Source of the DNA: UBA9647 sp049522195
GTDB taxonomy: Bacteria > Bacteroidota > Ignavibacteria > UBA10030
Reading direction: 5' to 3'
Assembly (NCBI GenBank): GCA_049522195.1
Contig: JBEKOB010000001.1
Coordinates: forward strand, 1 to 64,000
DNA: 64,000 bases
This document shows, in pieces, positions 8,040-17,320 of the stretch. Made by a program: the position numbers and the translations under genes. The first letter of the stretch is position 1; each line of letters opens with the position of its first letter. The notes under the pieces are model-generated. The model ran no database searches. It was given only the letters and a program-made list of their open reading frames with translations, and was not told the origin of the DNA.

Positions 8040-10274
8040 TCATTTGTGAACCACCTGAATAGATACGGCATCGAGCCACGCTTGCCCTTCACCGGTGAAA
8101 GTAAGGCCGTAGGAAATTGTTTCCGCGTCAACTGGCACATCAGCAACGATCTCATATTCGCGCCACTTGTCGCTCGTAATTGGACGGTCCGCCATGTTTT
8201 CATAAAACGCGAGGGCTTGAGGGCCAACACCTTGCTTTGATATACGAAGCCACAGATAGGCCTTGTCTCCTTCGGCATTCGTCTGCACTCGCACCGCTGC
8301 ACGCAGCTCAATTTTCTTGCCACGGTAGGATACAGCGTCGATTGTTTGCTGAAGCCTGCCAGAAGTTTCACCATATTTTTTCCCAGGAAACGCGCTGATC
8401 ATCGCACAACGCTCGCCACTCCTTGGATTGTCGGTGCTTGTTACAACCTGAAAGTTTAGGCCAGCAATTCGAGAGGGCACGACCCAATGAATCGGGGGTT
8501 TCCCAGCCTCACTGCTTTCGAAATCGAGATTTGCAGGAGTCGGAAGCCTCTGTGCCACCGTCCATGAGCCTCCTTCAACGGGCCGTGCTGAAGTTGTCTT
8601 TTCTATGAAGAAGAGCGCATCATACAGGGCTGGCAAAACCTGTGGTTGAAGGAAACCTGCTGCCGCCTGGTCGCTGTAGCCAGCCCCAATGTCGCGAGTC
8701 CCGTGCGGTATACTGAACCACTCTGCCACCGCCCCCTCCTTTGGAAGAGAGTGCAAATCGATTGCAGCAAGCGACAACCCACTTTGTGCAAGCATCGCGT
8801 CCAAGCTCCCGTCTGGTGCCGCTCCGATAGTAAATGAATGCAGTCCATTTGAAGAAGGAAATGGCATTTCAACGGCTTGAAACGAGCCTTGGTTGAACGC
8901 GAAACCAAACACTCGCATCTCGGGACCGAACATTTCGCGCAGGTGTGTTCCCATATTCTTGACACTCCCATACGACTGAGTTGAGACGTGTCCATTATGT
9001 GCCCAGGCTAGCATCTTGGCATTCCCGCCCTCGAACTGGAGAATCCAGCGGATATTTTCAGCCATCGCACTGTCTCGTATTGCAAAAGATTGATCAGGAG
9101 TTAACCGCATCTTGAGGTTTTGGGAAAGGATTTGTGCATGCTGACGTGCAATCGCCCATTCTGTTCCACCAGTATGTTTGACGTATTCTGCTTTGTGGTC
9201 GTCGAAGCGAGTTAAAAGCTCGTTGGTGAAGGCTACCATCTCTTCTTTTCTTTCCCTCGGGAGATTCTCGAAATCTGCGTTCAAAAAAGGGTCGGTCAAC
9301 ATCGCTAATTCTCTTTCCGAGGTCGAAGCTTGTTCAGGGTCTACTGTACGCAGATACTAGAGCATGACTCTCGTGGCCCGTGTAGAATGCTGCATATCAA
9401 AGCCGTAGAACTTCACCTTCTTTTTGTTGGATGGATCTTGATTGTAATGTCGCATCCAGTGAATCATATCGAGAACTTCCTGCGTGTCCCAGGTCCAGAA
9501 ATACAAACCGGCAAGCGCCTTCTCTGGGTCACCGTTACCGTTCACGACGTACTCGTTGATGTCAAACGCTTCGGGCATAGGGGCTTCGATACCGAATACC
9601 GTGAAATCCATTTCGCTTACGAGAAACTCAAGCATACGATGTTTGAGTTGGAAGAATTCGCGTGTACCATGAGTGGCCTCGCCGAGTGAAACAAGGTGAG
9701 CATTACCGATGAGTTTCTTGAGCGGTTCCATGTCCGTGAAACCGCTGCCAGCCTCAACGGTCTGAAGACGTATTGCATTTCTGCTCAGCCAGCTTTTCAC
9801 CGTGTCAAGCTTTGAACGCTCCGCCGCGAGACGGTTTGCGTATTCCTCTGGACTGAGAATCTCTTCGATCTTCACCTGATAGCGGCCGGGTGCAACATCC
9901 TTTTCGGCTGGTTTGATCTCCAGCCGATACGAACCTGAGGATCTTGCCTCGATGGCAACTGGTTCCGGTCCCTCTGTTCCGTTGGGACTGTCAATCTCAG
10001 CGAGCTTCTTGCCGTCGGGATCTATAACGGTGACGATTACATCAATGCCGCGCTGATCAACAACGGCGCGCAAGAACTGGCCAGCGAGCAAGGTGATATA
10101 ATAAGAGTGACTGTCCGTTCCTGCAATTTCGCGCTCGATAGGCTTTCCAAATTCGAGCTTAATGACCTCTTTAAGGTCTCCGGATGGCACTTGAGCGCTG
10201 GCGACTGGGTCAGCACCAAAGGAAAACGAAAACGCTGCGAGTACCAATAAGAAATTGCTTAGCAGATGATTCAT
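8040..10274 (-). pseudogene. Secreted erythromycin-esterase-like protein, interrupted by an in-frame TAG
   Basis: Two pieces lie in the same frame: 10274-9357 (305 residues) and 9356-8040. They are separated only by a TAG codon at 9357-9359, and homologous-looking sequence continues directly after the stop (YLRTVDPEQAS). Together they form one protein of about 743 residues. It has a signal peptide, an N-terminal pre-peptidase-like beta domain (residues about 40-125), an erythromycin-esterase domain (LVSLGEATHGTREFF, then FGIEAPMPEA, GFDMQHS, and after the stop AWAHNGHVS) and a C-terminal carbohydrate-binding-like beta module (about 570-743). The enzyme family hydrolyses macrolide lactones or related esters, with Glu and His residues in the active site. 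No frameshift is visible. Possible explanations are a recent nonsense mutation, a sequencing error, or a split product. TAG is used as a true stop elsewhere (nusG, rplJ). Confidence 0.85.
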
Positions 10275-10472
10275 CGGTTGGTCCGCAAGTTGAGGTTACT
10301 CAATAATTCGGTGGATGAAACTCAGTGCATTACGATAGGTGTGAATTCGTGTTGTAACAAAGTCGTGAACTTCTCGGCAAAACAATTTCACATAACGTCG
10401 GCAAGGGCTTGCAGTATTCGGTCGCGTTCCGCTTCTATCCGTAAGTGCAAAGCGAGATTAATCTCGCCTGAC

Positions 10473-11882
10473 CTACCGCTGCATCACCTTCACATTTCCT
10501 GACTTCGTTTCGATCGAGAGCTTGCCATTCCCGGTGCCGATTTTTCCTATGGCATACCCGCCGCCACCGTCGAAGGACTTTGTCTTAGAGAGCGGGAGAT
10601 TCGTCTCGATGTGTGCGTATGTCACATTGATATCGACGTCGCCACTGAAGCCTGGCGGCATCGAAAGTGTGACCGGTCCGTATTCACTCCTGATCTCAAC
10701 ATACGTGGGGGGCGTTTTGAGCGAAATGTCAATAGGACTGCTCGAGTTGGAGACCGTGATGCGTTTGGAGCTGAGGTCGCGCAATGTCAATAAGGAGTAT
10801 TCTGTCGTAGAGGACCAGTCTCCGTCCACTCCTGTTGCATGAATGTTGGAGCTTTTCGATTTGATCTCGACGTTTCCATGGATTTCCTTCAAATCGATGG
10901 GTCCATATGGATCGTTAATGCGGACGTCGCCTGAAGCGTTCATCAGGGAGATCGAGCCGGATTGGCCTTCCAATGAAATGACCTTGCCTGCCTTGCCTGA
11001 GACGTCAGTGATTTCCATTCTGCTATACAATCCGCTTATCGTTACGCCATCCATGCCTTTTGCCCGTATCATCCCCCCCTTGTCCTCAACGTTCAGCATT
11101 CCCCTGACGCCGTTCACTGCGATGGTCGTGTAGTCCGATCGTATGGTGACGTCACCTCCGACGTTGTCAACCTTGATCGTTCCGCTTGCAGACCGAATCG
11201 AGAGTGAGTGTTTGATGTCCCGCACCGTGATGTTTGAGTAGTCAGCATTGATGACCGCTTTCCCATCAAACTGATCCAGGAGAACCGTCGTGCTCTTGCT
11301 CGAAAAATGGAGATCACCGCCGCAGTTCTCCAATGTTGCCTTCCCGTAATCGTTCGTTATTTCTGCAATCGCTGCGCAGTCTTTCAGCTTCACCGTGTTC
11401 CCGGTGCCAAGAAACGAAAGTGCTCCTTTCATCCCTTCCATTTCAATCACTCCATATCGTACTTCCGCGATGAGGGGATTTGTACGGGGGACGAATATTT
11501 CCCCCTCGGTTTCCTTTCGTATGTACGAGGCTGAAAATACAGAGCTTAGCCAGGTCCAAAATGAGCGGTTGTTTTTCGTGGAGATTTCAGGTTCTTGGTA
11601 CTCAATTCGCAGCATTTTATCCTGCTGTGTCTTTTTGAGGACAATTGCCTCAAGGTACTTCTGTTCGTCTCTCTCATTGGAAGCGGAGAAAGAAATATCG
11701 AGCTTGATCGAGACTTCATTCTTATCCCAGCTTCGGATTTTGATCCTCGAGCCGCTGAATCCCCGTAGCTCAATGCTCTGTGACGGGGTCGTCGCGTAGT
11801 GCTCCTCGATTGTCCTGTGGTGGTCGGGATTATTAACAAACAGGAGCATGGAAGTCGCAAGAGCGAATACAAGAGTCTTCAT
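10473..11882 (-). CDS. DUF4097-type adhesin-like secreted protein
   Basis: 469 residues with an N-terminal signal sequence. From about residue 130 to the end the chain is a run of short beta repeats rich in Gly, Asn, Ser, Ile and Val (DVTIRSDYTTIAVNGV, SGDVRINDPYGPIDL). This is the parallel-beta pattern of DUF4097, a putative auto-transporter-like adhesin family. An AGGAG-like sequence lies 11 bases before the ATG, inside the end of the preceding gene, and the two genes overlap by 4 bases. It is the last gene of an ECF sigma operon, so it is probably an output or sensor of that envelope-stress circuit. No enzymatic motif is seen. Confidence 0.85.
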   Translation of the reverse strand: MKTLVFALATSMLLFVNNPDHHRTIEEHYATTPSQSIELRGFSGSRIKIRSWDKNEVSIKLDISFSASNERDEQKYLEAIVLKKTQQDKMLRIEYQEPEISTKNNRSFWTWLSSVFSASYIRKETEGEIFVPRTNPLIAEVRYGVIEMEGMKGALSFLGTGNTVKLKDCAAIAEITNDYGKATLENCGGDLHFSSKSTTVLLDQFDGKAVINADYSNITVRDIKHSLSIRSASGTIKVDNVGGDVTIRSDYTTIAVNGVRGMLNVEDKGGMIRAKGMDGVTISGLYSRMEITDVSGKAGKVISLEGQSGSISLMNASGDVRINDPYGPIDLKEIHGNVEIKSKSSNIHATGVDGDWSSTTEYSLLTLRDLSSKRITVSNSSSPIDISLKTPPTYVEIRSEYGPVTLSMPPGFSGDVDINVTYAHIETNLPLSKTKSFDGGGGYAIGKIGTGNGKLSIETKSGNVKVMQR

Positions 11883-12388
11883 AGTTCAATATCTCCTTCT
11901 TCAATCATTTCCTGAAGAATTCTCAATTCCTGGCTGTAGAGCCCGCGCAATCGCTCCCGCTTCAGCGGCGAAAGGTCTTTGCCGTTCGTTTCCTTTCGCA
12001 GATTGGCAATCGCCACGTTGATAAGCGTAAGTTGTTGCTGGCGGTCGCGCAATTGTCCTGTGACCTGGGGTCGATCGGCGTTTGTCACCGTGACAGAAGG
12101 AACCACGCGTTCAAATTCCTGAATTGCCGAAACATAAGCTCGCTCCAGCCGGAGAGGCGTCGGTTGGGCGTTCTCAAGTGCCTGGTGTGCAACCGTCCAT
12201 GCACCGACGAGCGCCAGTCCTAAAACAATGCTCGCTGCCATGCCGTACAGAAAGCTCCTGCTATCTCGTATCAGCATACTCTGCGGGCGGAGCGAAGATG
12301 TAGAGCGCTGAATCGAGTACCACATTGCATCTGTGCTTCGTTTATCCGGCACATCGTCAGAGGTGTAGAAGTCACGCGGTTCAATCAT
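11879..12388 (-). CDS. Single-span membrane protein, possible anti-sigma factor
   Basis: 169 residues. A hydrophilic N-terminal 45 residues is followed by one transmembrane segment (FLYGMAASIVLGLALVGAWTV) and a charged, helical C-terminal domain with coiled-coil character (RQQQLTLINVAIANLRKE, LRGLYSQELRILQEMIEE). It overlaps the sigma gene by 4 bases upstream and the DUF4097 gene by 4 bases downstream. Position and topology (cytoplasmic N-terminus, periplasmic C-terminus) are those of an anti-sigma factor. There is no zinc-binding HxxxCxxC motif, so that role is inferred from context. Confidence 0.75.
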   Translation of the reverse strand: MIEPRDFYTSDDVPDKRSTDAMWYSIQRSTSSLRPQSMLIRDSRSFLYGMAASIVLGLALVGAWTVAHQALENAQPTPLRLERAYVSAIQEFERVVPSVTVTNADRPQVTGQLRDRQQQLTLINVAIANLRKETNGKDLSPLKRERLRGLYSQELRILQEMIEEGDIEL

Positions 12389-12912
12389 TGAATTGCCTCC
12401 TTATTCCATCGGTCCTGCAGGATTCGCTTCGCGCGAACCAGCAATGTCCGCGATGAGCTTTCAGCGATGCCGAGCATCGATGCTATTTCTGCATGGGAAT
12501 ACCCTTCAACTTCGTACAGAATGAAAACCGCCCGCTTCGTCTCATCCAGCTCGTCCATCCAGGTTTTCATGAGTTGTTTCCACTCGAATAGGTCGGCTTC
12601 ACGCGACAAATCTCCACGCTCATCGTCCATCGGCACAAATGCCACGATCCGCCTGCGTCGCCAGTCCATTCGCATCTCGTTGAGGGCGAGTCTGAAGAGC
12701 CAGGAGGAAAACCTGGATCTGCCGTCAAATGAATCGAGGTGCGCAAATGCCTTGACAAATGCCCGCTGCACCCATTCTTCAACCTGGTCAGTGTCGGAGC
12801 CAAATTGCTTCAGGAAACGGAAGAGGGGAGAAACGTTCGCGTCGTACAGCTCGCGGAACGCTTTCTGATTACCTTCCTTAGCCTCGGCGATCCAGATGGT
12901 TTCTTCCTGCAT
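12385..12912 (-). CDS. ECF-type RNA polymerase sigma factor
   Basis: 175 residues. Region 2 is seen at residues about 10-95 (KAFRELYDANVSPLFRFL, RFSSWLFRLALNEMRMDWRR) and region 4 at about 115-170 (LYEVEGYSHAEIASMLGI with a helix-turn-helix into VRAKRIL). Regions 1 and 3 are absent, as expected for the extracytoplasmic-function class. It is the first gene of a three-gene operon joined by 4-base overlaps. The 336-base upstream spacer carries inverted repeats that may hold its own promoter control. Target genes probably include the operon itself. Confidence 0.93.
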   Translation of the reverse strand: MQEETIWIAEAKEGNQKAFRELYDANVSPLFRFLKQFGSDTDQVEEWVQRAFVKAFAHLDSFDGRSRFSSWLFRLALNEMRMDWRRRRIVAFVPMDDERGDLSREADLFEWKQLMKTWMDELDETKRAVFILYEVEGYSHAEIASMLGIAESSSRTLLVRAKRILQDRWNKEAIQ

Positions 12913-13097
12913 AGGGGAGCGGGTGGCTGCTCTGAGAATTAGATGATTGAGGGGGATAGAACGCTACAGTACCTCAGAACTTTTTGAGGAATGAGAGTGG
13001 GTGAAATTCGTGGTCGCTTGCGACTGACATCCGTCATACGGGTGACTCGTGTCACACCGGGGTGTCTGCGAATCTCATACATTGAGTCAGGAATTCT

Positions 13098-13155
13098 GAA
13101 GCACTTCGTCGATCTGTAGAGCAAAGGGGAGGCTCTACGGATTGCGGAGTGCTTC
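13098..13155. repeat. 58-base two-step inverted repeat
   Basis: GAAGCACT (13098-13105) pairs with AGTGCTTC (13148-13155), and inside it GTAGAGC (13116-13122) pairs with GCTCTAC (13132-13138). The bases between the stems are only partly complementary. The structure lies 186 bases upstream of the sigma factor start, on the transcript side of that operon. It could be a structured leader or the remnant of a miniature mobile element. Confidence 0.5.
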
Positions 13156-13190
13156 TGTGTTTTGCGGGGCTCCCATCGGTGCTTCGACAC

Positions 13191-13226
13191 CCAGAAAAAG
13201 AAAAAGCGCACGGTTGGTGCGCTTTT
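13191..13226 (-). terminator. Rho-independent terminator of the outer-membrane barrel gene
   Basis: AAAAGCGCAC (13202-13211), loop GGTTG, GTGCGCTTTT (13217-13226). Read on the minus strand, the stem is followed by TTTTTCTTTTTC (13201 downward). It lies 23 bases after the stop codon of the minus-strand gene that ends at 13249. Confidence 0.9.
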
Positions 13227-13248
13227 CTTGTTTGCCCGCGACGCTGGG

Positions 13249-13998
13249 CTAGTACAACGATCCAAAATTCAGTGTGATATAAAACCCGCCGAAGTGCTTG
13301 ATCGGTGGAGCGTTGTCGAGACTAACGATACCGGGTTGGTAGGGTACGAAGTAGTAGCGGAAGCTGACGCCCGTTAACGTTCCCTTGTCCAGACCGAAGT
13401 ACGCTCCTCCGCCGACGTATCCTCCCAGCGTATACTTGAACTGCCCCTTCTTGAGGCTACTGAAAAAGTCTATTTGGTTGTAGACGGTGGCCGGATTCCC
13501 ATACGCGTCATATCCCGCAGTCGGATTTGAGTATGGCGACACGAAGATCATCGATGGACCGACTCCTGCGCTGACATATGGCCGAAAATTGTCCACGATA
13601 TCATCTTTGAACAGCCGGTACTGGATTCCAAATGTAACGGGAATGAGAAGAAGCCGATTGATCTTGTAAGGGGTCATCGACTGGCCGGTATACGGATTGA
13701 TATACTCAACCTCACCGTCGTCCTTGACGTCCGAAATTGCCAGCTGGGCAAAGCCGGAAAGCACGTCGGTGAATTCGTGACGGAAGAAGGCCCCCGCGCC
13801 GAAGCCGTTGTTGGAGAGCATGATGTCAAATCCCCAGGCGTTGTGGAACGGCTCGTACGAAGTCTTTTGAATGAGATTGGGATTGGAAGGGGTAAAGACC
13901 ATCGTGGAATCGCGCCGCGGATATTCCTGGGCCCGAGAGAGCGAAGGCACCATCGCCGCAAGAATCAGGGCGATCAAAAGAACGGAAAAGCGTCTCAT
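13249..13998 (-). CDS. Outer-membrane beta-barrel protein
   Basis: 249 residues from the chosen start. A signal peptide (MRRFSVLLIALILAAMVPSLSRAQ) is followed by alternating amphipathic strands rich in aromatic residues and Gly (GFDIMLSNNGFGAGAFF, YTLGGYVGGGAYFGLD), ending in a strand with a terminal Tyr. This fits a small outer-membrane barrel of the OmpA/OmpW size class. An ATG exists 9 bases upstream at 14007, but the GGGAG ribosome binding site touches it directly. The same site is 9 bases before the ATG at 13998, which I therefore choose. It is monocistronic and ends in a strong terminator. Function is unknown. Confidence 0.85.
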   Translation of the reverse strand: MRRFSVLLIALILAAMVPSLSRAQEYPRRDSTMVFTPSNPNLIQKTSYEPFHNAWGFDIMLSNNGFGAGAFFRHEFTDVLSGFAQLAISDVKDDGEVEYINPYTGQSMTPYKINRLLLIPVTFGIQYRLFKDDIVDNFRPYVSAGVGPSMIFVSPYSNPTAGYDAYGNPATVYNQIDFFSSLKKGQFKYTLGGYVGGGAYFGLDKGTLTGVSFRYYFVPYQPGIVSLDNAPPIKHFGGFYITLNFGSLY

Positions 13999-14130
13999 CG
14001 TTTTCATCTCCCGTTTACTATCATCAAAACGATGCGTACAGAAATATAGTTCCAGCGATCCTGAGAATCAATGGCTGGCAGCAAGCAACGAACCGCCCCA
14101 AAACCGATTTGGTTCGTGGCACTCCATCTT

Positions 14131-15300
14131 CTAGACAACAGCGAACACGCCAAATTTGAGGTACGCAGTCTCAGGCATGACCGGCAGTGTCGGATGGTCC
14201 GCAGCCGCACCTCTCCACTCAAGCAGCTGAAGTGAACGGTGCGCTGCTCTTGCACCGGCCTCGATGGACTCGACGAACGACTCGGCCGTGACGTGGTGCG
14301 AGCATGAAGCGGTCACCAGGATTCCCCCTGGGTTGATCAGCTTGAGAGCTCCGGCGTTGATCTCCTTGTACCCCTTCAGCGCAGTCGCAACAGTCTTCTT
14401 GTTCCTGCTGAACGACGGGGGATCGAGAATGATAACATCGAATCGTTCCCCCTCCTCGAGAAGTTTCGGCAGCTTGTCGAACACATCAGCCGTTTCGAAC
14501 TTGATCTGCGGGACCTCGTTGATCGTGGCGTTAACCCGGGCATTTGCGATCGCCGTTTCGGAGCTGTCGAGAGCGCTCACGCGAGCGGCTCCTCCGCGTG
14601 CGGCATAGATCGCGAATCCTCCCTCGTTGCAGAAACAATCGAGTACTGAAGCGTTCTTCACATACCGCTGCACCGCCAAACGGTTATCCCGCTGGTCGAG
14701 GAAGAACCCGGTTTTTTGCCCTTCCAGAAGCGAAACCTTGAACTTGGAGCCGTTCTCGCTAATGATCGTTTGTCCGATTGTGCCGCGGAGAACCTCTTTC
14801 TTCAGTGGAAGCTGCTCGAGTGCGCGCAGCGGGGATTCATTTCGCTCGACAATTGCTTTCGGATGGAAGAGCGATTCAAGAACGTCGCAGAGAAGCGTCA
14901 GGCGCCGGTCCATGCCGACGGCCAGCGTTTGAAGCGAGATATACTCGTTGTATTTGTCGATGATAAGGCCGGGAAGAAAATCAGCTTCACCGTGGACAAG
15001 CCTGAATGACTCGGCCTCCGGGTAGAGGCGCTTGCGCAATTGCAGGGCCTGCGCGATGCGTTGCTCGAAGAACTCGAATGTGACGGCTTCCTGCTCGCGG
15101 CTCAAGAGTCTGAATGCGATGAGGGAATGAGGATTGTAGAATCCGACGCCGAGGAATTTCTCGTCATGGCGGAGCAACTCGATGACGTCGCCCGCCTCAG
15201 GGTTTCCGTGGATTGACTTGATCTCGTTGCTGAAAACCCACTGGTGACCGGCGAGAATCCGGTGCTCTTCGTTTTTCTTCAGCATGATCTGCTTTTTCAC
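14131..15300 (-). CDS. RlmI-family class I SAM-dependent rRNA methyltransferase
   Basis: About 389 residues from a GTG start. An N-terminal PUA domain (EEHRILAGHQWVFSNEI) is followed by an EEHD-type linker and a Rossmann methyltransferase domain. Motif I is VLDCFCNEGGFAIYAA, the acidic Asp-Ser follows at ALDSSETAI, and the catalytic-region motif is DVIILDPPSFSR with SCSHH near the end. The family methylates a cytosine C5 in 23S rRNA (RlmI), though some relatives modify other sites. The frame is open up to an ATG at 15357, but the family's conserved beginning fits the GTG at 15300 (VKKQIMLKK); no ribosome binding site decides it. The gene is divergent from fbaB, whose promoter lies over the longer start. 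Confidence 0.9.
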   Translation of the reverse strand: MKKQIMLKKNEEHRILAGHQWVFSNEIKSIHGNPEAGDVIELLRHDEKFLGVGFYNPHSLIAFRLLSREQEAVTFEFFEQRIAQALQLRKRLYPEAESFRLVHGEADFLPGLIIDKYNEYISLQTLAVGMDRRLTLLCDVLESLFHPKAIVERNESPLRALEQLPLKKEVLRGTIGQTIISENGSKFKVSLLEGQKTGFFLDQRDNRLAVQRYVKNASVLDCFCNEGGFAIYAARGGAARVSALDSSETAIANARVNATINEVPQIKFETADVFDKLPKLLEEGERFDVIILDPPSFSRNKKTVATALKGYKEINAGALKLINPGGILVTASCSHHVTAESFVESIEAGARAAHRSLQLLEWRGAAADHPTLPVMPETAYLKFGVFAVV

Positions 15301-15356
15301 GTGAGTAAAGTAGAGAGAATTGGAACGAGAAGCAATCCGAGGGCCCCCGACCTCCA

Positions 15357-15385
15357 TTGCAAGACAGTCAAAGGAGTGGTATATT
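15357..15385 (+). promoter_or_regulatory. fbaB promoter (sigma-70 type)
   Basis: TTGCAA at 15357-15362, a 17-base spacer and TATATT at 15380-15385, about 50 bases before the fbaB start. An AAGGAG run sits between the two boxes, far from any start. The box pattern matches the candidate promoter at 35892-35920. Confidence 0.6.
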
Positions 15386-15434
15386 TACAGTTACATGATA
15401 GTGCATACAGAGAACGGAGAAGGAGAGAAGAGTA

Positions 15435-16481
15435 ATGAATATCACAGAAGTGCTCGGAAGTGAAGCGAAAAGTCTGCTTGAACATCAGTGCACGACGATC
15501 CCGAAAGGTGATTTGCATCTTCCCGGACCGGATTACGTCGATCGGATATTTCTCCAGTCAGATCGTCCGCCGCAGGTGTTAAAAAGCCTTCAGGCGATCT
15601 TCAATCATGGACGGCTCGCGGGGACCGGGTACGTGTCCATCCTGCCAGTTGATCAGGGGATTGAGCATTCTGCCGGGGCTTCCTTTGCGCCGAATCCGGA
15701 ATATTTCGATCCCGAGAAGATTGTGCAGTTGGCGATCGCAGGGGGATGCAATGCCGTTGCATCGACACTTGGCGTGCTCGGCTCCGTCGCACGAAAGTAT
15801 GCGCACAGGATACCGTTCATTCTGAAGATCAATCACAACGAGTTTCTTTCGTACCCGAACACCTATGATCAATCAATGTTTGCCAGCGTCAAGCAGGCGT
15901 ATGACATGGGTGCGACCGCGGTTGGAGCTACCGTCTACTTTGGCTCTCCGGAATCTCGTCGTCAGATCTGGGAAGTGAGTCAAGCCTTCCAACAGGCACA
16001 TGAACTTGGGATGGTGACGATCCTCTGGTGTTATCTTCGTAATCCGGCCTTCAAGACGAAAGAGAAAGACTACCATGTGTCAGCTGACCTCACGGGTCAG
16101 GCAAATCACCTGGGTGTGACGATCGAAGCAGATATCATCAAACAGAAAATGCCGGAGAACAACGGCGGCTACGTTGCCCTCAATTTCGGAAAAACACACA
16201 AGAAGGTCTACGAACAGCTGTCGAGCGATCATCCTATCGATCTCACGCGGTACCAGGTCGCGAACTGCTACATGGGAAGGATTGGATTGATCAATTCCGG
16301 CGGTGCGTCCGGAGCGAATGATATCGCGGAAGCCGTGAAGACGGCAGTCATCAACAAGCGCGCAGGCGGTATGGGATTGATCAGCGGGCGCAAAGCATTT
16401 CAGAAGCCGATGAATGAAGGGGTCCGGATTCTGAATTCAATTCAAGATGTCTATCTGTCGAAAGACGTTACTATTGCTTGA
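15435..16481 (+). CDS. fbaB: Class I fructose-bisphosphate aldolase (DhnA/FbaB type)
   Basis: 348 residues. It cleaves fructose 1,6-bisphosphate to dihydroxyacetone phosphate and glyceraldehyde 3-phosphate in glycolysis and runs the reverse in gluconeogenesis. The family is recognised by the SILPVDQGIEH segment, the FILKINHNEFLSYPN strand and the segment VTIEADIIKQKMP, in which one Lys is expected to form the Schiff base. The C-terminus has the phosphate-binding glycines (LINSGGASGANDI, AGGMGLISGRKAF). GGAGAAGGAG lies just before the ATG as ribosome binding site. It has its own promoter and seems to be transcribed alone. Confidence 0.95.
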   Translation: MNITEVLGSEAKSLLEHQCTTIPKGDLHLPGPDYVDRIFLQSDRPPQVLKSLQAIFNHGRLAGTGYVSILPVDQGIEHSAGASFAPNPEYFDPEKIVQLAIAGGCNAVASTLGVLGSVARKYAHRIPFILKINHNEFLSYPNTYDQSMFASVKQAYDMGATAVGATVYFGSPESRRQIWEVSQAFQQAHELGMVTILWCYLRNPAFKTKEKDYHVSADLTGQANHLGVTIEADIIKQKMPENNGGYVALNFGKTHKKVYEQLSSDHPIDLTRYQVANCYMGRIGLINSGGASGANDIAEAVKTAVINKRAGGMGLISGRKAFQKPMNEGVRILNSIQDVYLSKDVTIA

Positions 16482-16669
16482 CTGGCTCTCCCTTGGATCT
16501 CGAAGGGGAGTGAACGAGTAGTGCAGGGTGAAGAGTGCGAGGCGTCAATCACTCCGCAGATTCTTCTCGCGGGGTTGAGCATGGCGCCTTTCGTGTTTTC
16601 ACGGTTCTGAAAGACTGCTACGAGGCAATTGGAAAACGATTGAGAGCAGTATACGTTGAGAAGGAAGTT

Positions 16670-17320
16670 ATGGGCAGGTTGAAGTGTGTAATTTTTGATA
16701 TGGATGGGACGCTCACGCAAACGAATCGCCTGATCTTCGATTCATTCAATTATATCGCCTTGAAATATGAAGGGAAGAAATACTCGGAGTCTGAGATCAC
16801 GGCTATGTTTGGCCCTCCGGAAGAAGGAGCTCTTATCAATATCGTCGGGCGCGAAAGAATCCGGCAGGCGATGAAAGAGTATTTGGAATTCTACAGCGCA
16901 AACCATAATCTGGCGCGGCTCTATCCGGGCATCAAAGAAGTTGTGATCGATCTGAAGAAGAGGGGCGTCCACGTGGCGCTCTTTACGGGAAAGGGGATCG
17001 ATACGACCTCGATTACGATGGACAAATTCGGTTTGACGCCGTACTTCGATTATGTGGTCACAGGAAGCGATGTTACGAATCACAAGCCTTCCGCTGAAGG
17101 AATTCGAAAAATCATAAACCACTTCGGACTTCAGCCGGACGAAGTACTGATGGTGGGTGATGCAGTGTCCGATGTCAAGGCGGCGCATGAAGCGGGTGTG
17201 AGAATCGCTGCCGTGTTGTGGGATTCCTACAGCAAGGAAAAGGTCCTGCAGATGAAAACGGATTACATGTTCCACGATGTGAGGGAATTCTCTGAATGGC
17301 TTAGGGGGCAGTTTGACTGA
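16670..17320 (+). CDS. HAD-superfamily phosphatase (Gph/PpaX-like)
   Basis: 216 residues from ATG 16670. The frame is open further up to 16535, but GAGAAGGA lies just before 16670 and the conserved HAD start (CVIFDMDGTLT) follows directly. Motif I is DMDGT, motif II is in ALFTGKG, motif III Lys is in NHKPSAEG and motif IV is MVGDAVSDVKAA. The helical cap between motifs I and II has the GPPEEG variant of phosphoglycolate/pyrophosphate phosphatases. The natural substrate is not evident. It overlaps the following glycosyltransferase gene by 8 bases, so it probably acts in the same surface-sugar context. Confidence 0.9.
   Translation: MGRLKCVIFDMDGTLTQTNRLIFDSFNYIALKYEGKKYSESEITAMFGPPEEGALINIVGRERIRQAMKEYLEFYSANHNLARLYPGIKEVVIDLKKRGVHVALFTGKGIDTTSITMDKFGLTPYFDYVVTGSDVTNHKPSAEGIRKIINHFGLQPDEVLMVGDAVSDVKAAHEAGVRIAAVLWDSYSKEKVLQMKTDYMFHDVREFSEWLRGQFD

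Larger units (their letters stand above)
12913..13248. other. Sigma-operon upstream region with inverted repeats
   Basis: 336 bases with no credible gene. Three elements are visible. First, GTGAC-tcgt-GTCAC at 13042-13055, a small dyad that could be an operator. Second, a large imperfect hairpin at 13098-13155. Third, the terminator of the following minus-strand gene at 13191-13226. I cannot identify the sigma-operon promoter itself. Confidence 0.5.

Noticed and set aside
8603..8995. 130-codon minus-strand ORF in another frame
   Set aside because: Lies wholly inside the second half of the erythromycin-esterase-like gene, which has clear family motifs.
9357..9359. TAG as a general recoded sense codon
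   Set aside because: nusG, rplJ and the symporter gene end in TAG at their expected lengths, so TAG acts as stop; only one conserved gene here is interrupted by it.
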